A DNA stretch of 6,310 nt from positions 1 through 6,310 of the forward strand of contig DASVRL010000371.1 of the NCBI GenBank assembly GCA_036388635.1, read 5' to 3'. This document shows positions 1 to 4,705 of the stretch, piece after piece. The translations under genes were made by a program, and so were the position numbers. The DNA comes from JALZHR01 sp036388635. Lineage in GTDB: Bacteria > Acidobacteriota > Blastocatellia > Pyrinomonadales > Pyrinomonadaceae. The notes under the pieces are model-generated. The model saw only the letters and a program-made list of their open reading frames with translations, did not search any database and was not told where the DNA came from. The first letter of the stretch is position 1, and each line of letters opens with the position of its first letter.

Positions 1-1527
1 AATCAGGGCGGCTTCGTCAACGAGAGCTACATCGAAGGCGACATCGACTTCCTGTGGGGCACCGGCGCGGTTTATTTCCGCAACAGTGAACTCAAGATGA
101 TCAATTCGAACGCCTATTACACACAGATTCGCAACGGCGCCGGAAAAAACGGTTATGTGTTTGTCAACAGCCGTCTGACCGCTGCACCGGGCGTGACCGG
201 CGCATACCTGACGCGCATCGACCCGGACCAGTTTCCATACAGTCAGGTCGTCTTTATCGACTCGGTGATGGGCTCGCATATTCGTCCCGAAGCCTGGCGG
301 TTCGATGACAACGCGAGAGACGGTTTTCTGAATCCGCTCACGCCGGCTGGCTATCCGAACGTCAGATTCTGGGAGTATAACACCAGGGATGAAAACGGAG
401 CGCCCGTCGATACGAGCCAGCGTCATCCGATTTCGCGACAGATGTCTGCCGATGAGGCTGATTACTGGCGCAATCCCGCCAATGTCCTCGGCGGATGGTC
501 GCCGGAAGTCGGCGGACCGGCAGCCGTTTCGCTCGCGGGTCTGAACCAGACATACACCGGCTCGCCCGTGGGCATCTCGGTTATCACTGAGCCGGCGAAT
601 CTCGCCGTCCAGGTGACTTATAACGGCAATCCGGAACAGCCCGTCAACGTAGGCACTTACGAAGTAGTCGCAACCATCACCGAACCCGGTTATGAAGGCA
701 CTATCACGGGCACGCTCGTCATCGCGAAGGCGGCGGCGACCGTCGCCGTGGACAATCCGGTTTTCACCTATGACGGAACGCCCAAAGCCGTGTCGGTGAC
801 TACCGAGCCTGCCGGTCTGAACGTCGACGTGACATACAACGGCTTGCCGAATGCGCCGACTAATCCGGGAACCTACGCTGTCGTCGCGACCATCAACGAC
901 GTCAACTACCAGGGTGCTACGAACGGAACGCTGACGATTAACGAAGCTCCGAATACGCCGCCCGTATTGACTCTGCCAGCCGACATCATAGTCGAGGCGA
1001 CCACTGCTTCCGGCGCGACTGCCACGTTCCAGGTTTCGGCATTCGACGCCGAAGACGGTAACCTGCCGGTCAATCTGAGCAAACCGTCAGGCAGTGTATT
1101 CGCGCTCGGCACGACTGCCGTCACCGCCAGCGTGACCGACTCCAGAGGCAGCGTCGCAACGGGCAGTTTTAGTGTCATTGTTCGCGATACGACCGCGCCT
1201 GTTATCGGCAGCTTAACGTCGTCGGTCAGCACGATTACGCAGAGTAACGGCAAAATGATTCCCGTGACTTTAACGGCGAACGTGACCGACGCGGTTACAC
1301 GAACGCCCGATACGCGGATTGTTTCAATTACCAGTAACGAGCCGGTCAGCGGGGCATTCGGAGGCGACAAATCACCGGATTGGCAAATAACCGGAGCGCT
1401 CACCGCCAGCTTACGCGCCGAACGCGTGCCGAAGGGCAACGGTCGTATTTATACGATTACCGTCGAGAGTCGAGACGCGGCGGGCAACGTCAGCCGCCGT
1501 CAGGTTCAGGTTACTGTGGCTCGTTAA
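1..1527 (+). CDS. Pectinesterase (CE8), 5'-truncated, with MBG, HYR and C-terminal beta domains
   Basis: The gene is open at the left edge; 508 residues are visible in frame 1 before the TAA. Pectinesterases hydrolyse methyl esters of homogalacturonan, and this one is probably secreted. The catalytic core is cut. Residues 13-20 (GDIDFLWG) match the family motif GxVDFIFG, making D16 the expected nucleophile. R72 in YLTRID sits where most relatives have LGRPW, so the arginine is kept but the tryptophan is not. The core continues through FPYSQVVFIDS and RFWEYNT to about residue 165. Two MBG-like domains follow at about 176-244 and 246-316 (each with TYNG...GTY..VATI...Y.G...GTL.I), then an HYR-like domain at 320-400 and a Ser/Thr-rich beta domain at 401-508. 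No LPXTG or other sorting signal is visible at the C-terminus. The missing start and signal peptide must lie upstream. It faces the pectate lyase tail to tail, which supports a pectin role. The esterase call is strong; the C-terminal domain names are less certain. Confidence 0.9.
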   Translation, partial: NQGGFVNESYIEGDIDFLWGTGAVYFRNSELKMINSNAYYTQIRNGAGKNGYVFVNSRLTAAPGVTGAYLTRIDPDQFPYSQVVFIDSVMGSHIRPEAWRFDDNARDGFLNPLTPAGYPNVRFWEYNTRDENGAPVDTSQRHPISRQMSADEADYWRNPANVLGGWSPEVGGPAAVSLAGLNQTYTGSPVGISVITEPANLAVQVTYNGNPEQPVNVGTYEVVATITEPGYEGTITGTLVIAKAAATVAVDNPVFTYDGTPKAVSVTTEPAGLNVDVTYNGLPNAPTNPGTYAVVATINDVNYQGATNGTLTINEAPNTPPVLTLPADIIVEATTASGATATFQVSAFDAEDGNLPVNLSKPSGSVFALGTTAVTASVTDSRGSVATGSFSVIVRDTTAPVIGSLTSSVSTITQSNGKMIPVTLTANVTDAVTRTPDTRIVSITSNEPVSGAFGGDKSPDWQITGALTASLRAERVPKGNGRIYTITVESRDAAGNVSRRQVQVTVAR

Positions 1528-1600
1528 TGCGACAATCGATGAAGCGATTAAGTCTTGCAATCGGTAAACGGAGTTTGGAAAACTCTTAACTTCATTGACG

Positions 1601-1635
1601 AGGGATTCACCATTTAGTGAATCCCTTATTTTTTT
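1601..1635 (+). terminator. Intrinsic terminator of the pectinesterase gene
   Basis: The arms AGGGATTCAC (1601-1610) and GTGAATCCCT (1617-1626) are perfectly complementary over 10 bp with a 6-base loop. TA and seven T follow on the plus strand. It lies 73 bases after the pectinesterase stop. A smaller 6-bp hairpin (GAGTTT/AAACTC, 1571-1585) precedes it but has no T tract. Confidence 0.9.
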
Positions 1636-1690
1636 CCGAAAGGGAAGTTGACAGCTTTATTTACCAGTCCAAAATTAAGAATTTACGCGC

Positions 1691-1724
1691 CAAAATTGAA
1701 AAGGGACGGCAGTGTTCGTCCCTT
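1691..1724 (-). terminator. Intrinsic terminator of the pectate lyase gene
   Basis: Arms AAGGGACG (1701-1708) and CGTCCCTT (1717-1724) form a perfect 8-bp stem with an 8-base loop. Read on the minus strand, the stem is followed by TTCAATTTTG, a T-rich tract. It lies about 32 bases beyond the lyase stop and faces the pectinesterase terminator, so each convergent gene has its own. Confidence 0.75.
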
Positions 1725-1756
1725 CTCTTCTCCTAATTCGAATCGGAAATCAAAAA

Positions 1757-3400
1757 TCAGAAGCCTAATTTTCCCGTTCCCGCGCCTTGTATCACAATGG
1801 ATTTAACGTCGGAAGGATTATCGAGCGTGTAGTTATAGTAAGCGCCCGGCTCGACTACCGAACCGGCTGTTTGCGGAGCGCCGGAATTGACGAAAATATT
1901 ATTTCGTTCAACCAGGCGTCCCGGGTCGCTGTCTCCGGTTTGAATGACGGTCGGATTGCCGACGCCTTCAAAATAATTACCTTCAACCAATACACCGGCA
2001 TTCATCGTCGAGGCAACCCCGTAGCCGCTGTTGTTTAGATAATAATTGTTAAAGACGTGCACCGGGTCGGCGAAACGCACGCGCGGCGTTCTCTGCACCG
2101 TGCCGTCAAACCAGTTGTGATGATACGTGACGCGAAGATGCCCGAGGTCTTGCGACGCGTTGCCGTCGTCGTGTCCGACCAGCATCGTCTTATCGTGATG
2201 GTGAAAATGGTTCCACGAAATCGTCACGTAATCAGACCCGCGCTTGGTGTCTATCAGCCCGTCGTAGCCGTTGGAAAAATCGCAATGGTCAATCCAGATG
2301 TGATGCGCCGATTCCTGTATCACGATGGAATCGTCGCTGGCATTAACAAAGACCATATTGCGGATGATGACGTTCTTCACGCCGTTGGTCATATTCAGCC
2401 CGCCGCCGCTGATGCCGGAGTTTGCCCCGAGTCCGATAATCGTTTTGTCGGAGGCGACTTTGTGCATCGCCGAAGGCACGGTAATTAATCCGTCAACCTG
2501 AATTATGTAAGGACCTGTCCGGAAAATATAGTCGAGCAGCTCGGCGGAACTTCTGACCGTGACGGTCAGTCCGCCCGCGCCGCCGGTCGTCCCGTTTTGA
2601 CCGAGCGCGTTGACCGAAGCAAAGCCGACCGGTCTGTCGCCCGGATTCGGCGCCGGTGTCGGCGTTACGGAAGGCGTCGGCGTTACATTAGGCGTCGGAG
2701 TCGCCGTCGGCGTCGCGGTCGGAGTCGGCGTCGCGGTCGGAGTCGGTGTCGGTGTCGGCGGCGGTGCCGACAAATTCGTCACTACGAAATCGTCAAACTC
2801 GGCGCTGGCGTAAAATGTTGCTCCGCCGATATTGCCGGAACCGAACTGATTGTCCGAGGCGTTCAATTGCAGAGCGCCGTTGACGTAAGCCGCCAGCGAT
2901 GTTCCGACGACTTCAATCCTGAGCGTATACCAGCTTCCGGGCATGACCGTGAAAGATTTCGAGGCAAGCGTCGTCGAAGAACCGGAAACGAGCTTCTTCA
3001 ACTCGATTTTATTGCTGCTGCGAAGAGTCAGATAGTAATAGCTCGTGCTGCTCTGAGCGCGCGCTATAAGCGCCACGAAGCGGTCAGCGCCGTTAAAGCT
3101 CAGCGGCTTGACTCGCGCCTCGACGGCGTAATTTGTCCAGGAAGACGAACCGGCGCGGGCGCGCGTGTCGCTGCTCGTTCCGGATTGTTTATAGACTTTC
3201 GAGCCGTCCGTGACGACTGTCCAGGTGCCGCCGGATTTTGTCCACCCTCTGGCGTCGCCGTCTTCAAAATTGTCAGTAAATAATGTTTGCGTTTGAGCCG
3301 ACGAGCTAAAGCCTGCCAGCAGAAGAGCCAAAAGCGCTCCGACGAATGTCACTCCAAGGAATATAACTAAACTGTGTCGCTTCGTGTTTCCATTAATCAT
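1757..3400 (-). CDS. Secreted pectate lyase (PL1, Amb_all fold) with N-terminal beta-sandwich domain
   Basis: The gene encodes 547 residues. Pectate lyases cleave de-esterified polygalacturonate by calcium-dependent beta-elimination outside the cell. The start at 3400 is chosen because GGAGG lies 8 bases upstream and a signal peptide begins at once: charged residues 5-9, hydrophobic 11-31, likely cut after SSA at 35. Residues 41-209 form a concanavalin/LamG-like beta-sandwich (FTDNFEDGDARGW...WYTLRIEV...AYVNG...FDDFVV), perhaps carbohydrate-binding. Residues 213-251 are a Pro/Thr linker. Residues 257-547 are the PL1 domain. It contains WIDH at 369-372, DGLID at 380-384 with probable calcium ligands D380 and D384 plus D356 or D357, VTISWNHF at 392-399, and QRTPRVR at 436-442, where R437 is the expected catalytic base and R442 a substrate contact. 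All key residues appear intact. It stands alone on this strand, converging on the pectinesterase whose product is its substrate. A GntR-type dyad lies about 255 bases upstream of its start codon. Confidence 0.95.
   Translation of the reverse strand: MINGNTKRHSLVIFLGVTFVGALLALLLAGFSSSAQTQTLFTDNFEDGDARGWTKSGGTWTVVTDGSKVYKQSGTSSDTRARAGSSSWTNYAVEARVKPLSFNGADRFVALIARAQSSTSYYYLTLRSSNKIELKKLVSGSSTTLASKSFTVMPGSWYTLRIEVVGTSLAAYVNGALQLNASDNQFGSGNIGGATFYASAEFDDFVVTNLSAPPPTPTPTPTATPTPTATPTATPTPNVTPTPSVTPTPAPNPGDRPVGFASVNALGQNGTTGGAGGLTVTVRSSAELLDYIFRTGPYIIQVDGLITVPSAMHKVASDKTIIGLGANSGISGGGLNMTNGVKNVIIRNMVFVNASDDSIVIQESAHHIWIDHCDFSNGYDGLIDTKRGSDYVTISWNHFHHHDKTMLVGHDDGNASQDLGHLRVTYHHNWFDGTVQRTPRVRFADPVHVFNNYYLNNSGYGVASTMNAGVLVEGNYFEGVGNPTVIQTGDSDPGRLVERNNIFVNSGAPQTAGSVVEPGAYYNYTLDNPSDVKSIVIQGAGTGKLGF
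2648..2764 (-). repeat. Degenerate tandem repeat encoding a Pro/Thr linker
   Basis: On the plus strand this stretch is a run of GTCGG(C/A/T)GT-type units. In the lyase frame it encodes about 39 residues made mainly of TP and TATP units, with two NVTPTPSVTPTP-like variants. It separates the beta-sandwich from the catalytic domain and is a typical flexible linker of secreted carbohydrate-active enzymes. Such runs vary in length between strains by slippage. Confidence 0.85.
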
Positions 3401-3408
3401 TAAATGTT

Positions 3409-3413
3409 CCTCC
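3409..3413 (-). promoter_or_regulatory. Ribosome binding site deciding the pectate lyase start
   Basis: Read on the minus strand this is GGAGG, 8 bases before the ATG at 3400. An in-frame ATG 33 bases further upstream (3433) would add 11 polar residues before the signal peptide and lacks a comparable site, so 3400 is preferred. Confidence 0.85.
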
Positions 3414-3653
3414 GATTGTTCGGCTATCTGCAATCAAGCCGCAAAAATGCTGCAAACAGAGCCCGCACTCAAAAATCCAGAGTAATCTACGAATTAAAAC
3501 CGAATTTTGAATACAGATAGATTAAATTGTTTTGGGAAAAGCCAATCAAAGACACTTGCCTTTTAAAGATAATTGTCTTTGTAAAACAACTATGCACAGT
3601 TTCAGTTCTTATAGAGTAGTGAAAATAGTCTGACCTTGTCAACAATTTTTTTT

Positions 3654-3670
3654 AATTGGTAAGACCAATA
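3654..3670. promoter_or_regulatory. Candidate GntR/FadR-subfamily operator (dyad O1)
   Basis: The sequence AATTGGTAAGACCAATA is a dyad with half sites AATTGGT and ACCAAT(A) around a 3-base centre; only the outermost pair is mismatched. From memory, the E. coli PdhR box is AATTGGTnnnACCAATT, and the hexuronate regulators UxuR/ExuR read a related TTGGT..ACCAA dyad. It lies 11 bases upstream of a TTGACA on the lyase strand. The symmetry is directly seen; binding by a GntR regulator, perhaps one sensing uronates, is inference. No regulator gene is in the window. Confidence 0.55.
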
Positions 3671-3784
3671 ATTTGAAAATCAAAATTATTGAATAATAAA
3701 TGTTCCAGTAAACGCGCTATATATTAGATTTAACGTAAACATTAGTTTTTGATGGAAGATTTACAAAAAAGACTTTGCGAATTT

Positions 3785-3813
3785 TTGCACAATTGGTAAA
3801 ACGTATTTGTAAT
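3785..3813 (+). promoter_or_regulatory. Candidate sigma70 promoter with operator-like spacer (O2)
   Basis: TTGCAC (3785-3790) and TGTAAT (3808-3813) are separated by exactly 17 bases. The spacer AATTGGTAAAACGTATT begins with the same nine bases as the dyad at 3654 and matches a TTGGT-n3-ACCAA type site at 12 of 14 half-site positions. A repressor bound there would block the promoter. Transcription would start near 3820 and run into the folded element at 3889 and possibly the response-regulator remnant. Confidence 0.4.
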
Positions 3814-3888
3814 CGGCGGGAAACTAATTCAATTTAATAAGAAAACTGAAAAATGTCGCTTTTATGCTAATTATCACGTAGTGCATAG

Positions 3889-4005
3889 ACCGGCTGATTT
3901 AAGATTTTCATTGTTTTTAATGATTTCTGCATATGCTCTGATAGTTTACGAACTGTTTTGGCGTGTTCATTATTGAGAACGTACAAGTCTTAAAAACAAG
4001 CCGGT
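3889..4005 (+). ncRNA. Candidate structured RNA element, unknown family
   Basis: The ends pair as ACCGGCT/AGCCGGT (3889-3895, 3999-4005) and, after a 2/4-base internal loop, TTTAAGA/TCTTAAA (3898-3904, 3988-3994), giving 14 bp in all. Inside lie three small hairpins: TCATT/AATGA, AGTT-TACG-AACT, and GTTC/GAAC extended by G-U pairs. The fold resembles a multi-branched junction. It lies about 70 bases downstream of the candidate promoter start point and ends about 250 bases before the response-regulator start. I recognise no known riboswitch or sRNA in it. It could equally be a small degenerate inverted-repeat element, and the strand is assigned only from the promoter. Confidence 0.3.
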
Positions 4006-4034
4006 TAAAATTCAATAAATATGTTATGTTTCGC

Positions 4035-4056
4035 CGCTTTTCCACATATAAAAGCG
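4035..4056. repeat. Short perfect inverted repeat (hairpin)
   Basis: CGCTTTT (4035-4041) and AAAAGCG (4050-4056) are perfect complements around the 8-base loop CCACATAT. The right arm is followed by AAGG and the left preceded by CGCC, with no T tract on either strand, so it does not look like a standard terminator. It could be an operator or part of the leader structure. Confidence 0.4.
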
Positions 4057-4188
4057 AAGGTCAGAAAGAGAAACTCACAGATTCGATTCCGCCTGTCAAA
4101 GCTTTTCCGAATTAAGCGCGGCAAATGGATGGTTGTTTAGCTGTTCAAACAAAAATCGAGTTTACCAGATTTTTTATCCGAATAAACC

Positions 4189-4206
4189 CCACACGTTTGT
4201 GTAGTG
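4189..4206 (+). promoter_or_regulatory. Leader dyad, copy 1 (before the response-regulator remnant)
   Basis: CCACACGTTTGTGTAGTG contains the dyad ACAC-GTTT-GTGT and lies 47 bases before the ATG at 4254. A near copy precedes the next gene (4634-4651) at a similar distance, agreeing at 14 of 18 positions. The resemblance is seen; a shared operator or promoter element is inferred. Confidence 0.4.
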
Positions 4207-4242
4207 ACCGGCGGCTTTTCAGGCATAAAATCGAAAACGGGT

Positions 4243-4246
4243 GGAG
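4243..4246 (+). promoter_or_regulatory. Ribosome binding site of the response-regulator remnant
   Basis: GGAG lies 7 bases before the ATG at 4254. The in-frame ATG at 4125 has no such site and would add 43 residues unlike any receiver domain. The ATG at 4284 also lacks one. Confidence 0.65.
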
Positions 4247-4253
4247 AAAATTT

Positions 4254-4547
4254 ATGCTGAAGCTGCAAACCGAAACGAAACTTATGGAAACGAAGCCACC
4301 GGAAATTATCAAGGTCGCCATCATTGAAGATTTGCGCGACCTCCGCGAAGGTTTGGCGACGATGATAAATTTTACGGAAGGTTTTGAATGCGCCGGCGAA
4401 TACGCCTTGATGGAACAAGCGACGGCGGCGTCGATTCGTCACCGTTTGCCGGACATTGTTTTGCCGGACATCGGTTTGCCGGCTATGAACGGCATCGCAA
4501 AATCCGAAGCCTTGTCGAAAGCCTTGCAACAAAGCTTAATTAAATAA
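4254..4547 (+). CDS. Truncated response regulator (NarL/LuxR type), probable in-frame deletion remnant
   Basis: The reading frame is 97 codons. Residues 19-81 match the first half of a receiver domain: IKVAIIEDLRDLREGL with the acidic pair E25/D26, then LPDIVLPDIGLPAMNGI with D72 as expected phosphoacceptor. A full receiver has about 120 residues, and NarL-type regulators about 210. The conserved Thr/Ser and Lys switch residues and the DNA-recognition helix are absent. After GI the protein ends in AKSEALSKALQQSLIK, which resembles the extreme C-terminus of LuxR-type output domains (SxxEAVxKAL). This suggests loss of roughly 110 internal residues in frame. Such a protein should not fold as a normal receiver or bind DNA. 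It keeps a ribosome binding site and a strong downstream terminator, so it may still be transcribed. No sensor kinase is present. An assembly error or a pseudogene are both possible. Confidence 0.7.
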   Translation: MLKLQTETKLMETKPPEIIKVAIIEDLRDLREGLATMINFTEGFECAGEYALMEQATAASIRHRLPDIVLPDIGLPAMNGIAKSEALSKALQQSLIK

Positions 4548-4566
4548 AATTTTTGTTCAAACATTT

Positions 4567-4613
4567 AAGAAAAGACAGGCGAGATTAATTTTTTATATCG
4601 CCTGTCTTTTCTT
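4567..4613. terminator. Strong intrinsic terminator after the response-regulator remnant
   Basis: The arms at 4567-4582 and 4598-4613 are perfectly complementary over 16 bp, with GACAGGCGA/TCGCCTGTC at the core and AAGAAAA/TTTTCTT at the base. The loop is 15 bases. The right arm ends in T-rich sequence (TTTTCTTTT), and the left flank is T-rich on the minus strand, so it could work both ways. It begins 20 bases after the stop at 4547 and insulates the next gene, which therefore needs its own promoter. Confidence 0.88.
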
Positions 4614-4633
4614 TTCCCGAACGAAAAAACTAT

Positions 4634-4651
4634 CTACACGAATGTGTGGTG
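4634..4651 (+). promoter_or_regulatory. Leader dyad, copy 2 (before the repeat-protein gene)
   Basis: CTACACGAATGTGTGGTG matches copy 1 at 4189-4206 at 14 of 18 positions, with the common core ACACGnnTGTGTnGTG. It lies 54 bases before the ATG at 4706, between the terminator and the gene, where a promoter or operator is expected. I see no confident -35/-10 pair around it. Confidence 0.4.
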
Positions 4652-4705
4652 AAAACGCTTCGCCGATTTTTTATTCTCATCGTGTCGGTAGAGAGAAAAA
4701 TATTT

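Larger units (their letters stand above)
3401..4253. other. AT-rich intergenic region between divergently read genes
   Basis: About 850 bases with no convincing gene on either strand. The left part is the leader of the leftward pectate lyase. On the minus strand a perfect TTGACA lies at 3642-3637, but no good -10 follows at 16-18 bases; the nearest TATAAG (3613-3608) is 23 bases away, so I do not call a promoter. A 7-bp inverted repeat CAAAGAC/GTCTTTG (3547-3553, 3575-3581) lies in the same leader. An 8-bp inverted repeat AATAATTT/AAATTATT (3667-3674, 3683-3690) adjoins the GntR-type dyad. The right part holds a rightward promoter candidate, a 117-base folded element, a short hairpin and the leader of the response-regulator remnant. 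These are listed separately. Confidence 0.7.

Noticed and set aside
906..1439. Minus-strand frame of 177 codons
   Set aside because: It is antisense to the HYR and C-terminal domains of the pectinesterase and has no family resemblance or ribosome binding site.
1648..1676. TTGACA with a weak CAAAAT 16 bases on, as an antisense promoter into the pectate lyase
   Set aside because: The -10 is poor and the site lies between two terminators; not enough to call a promoter.
2597..3283. Plus-strand frame of 228 codons, Arg-rich
   Set aside because: It lies antisense to the pectate lyase; its RRR-rich composition comes from the Pro/Thr linker repeat and codon bias. The overlapping Gly/Val-repeat frame 2610-2813 is rejected for the same reason.
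4125..4253. Upstream extension of the response-regulator frame to the ATG at 4125
   Set aside because: The 43 added residues resemble no receiver N-terminus and the ATG lacks a ribosome binding site, while 4254 has GGAG at good spacing.
4137..4532. Minus-strand frame of 131 codons
   Set aside because: It is antisense to the receiver-domain remnant, whose plus-frame motifs are clear.
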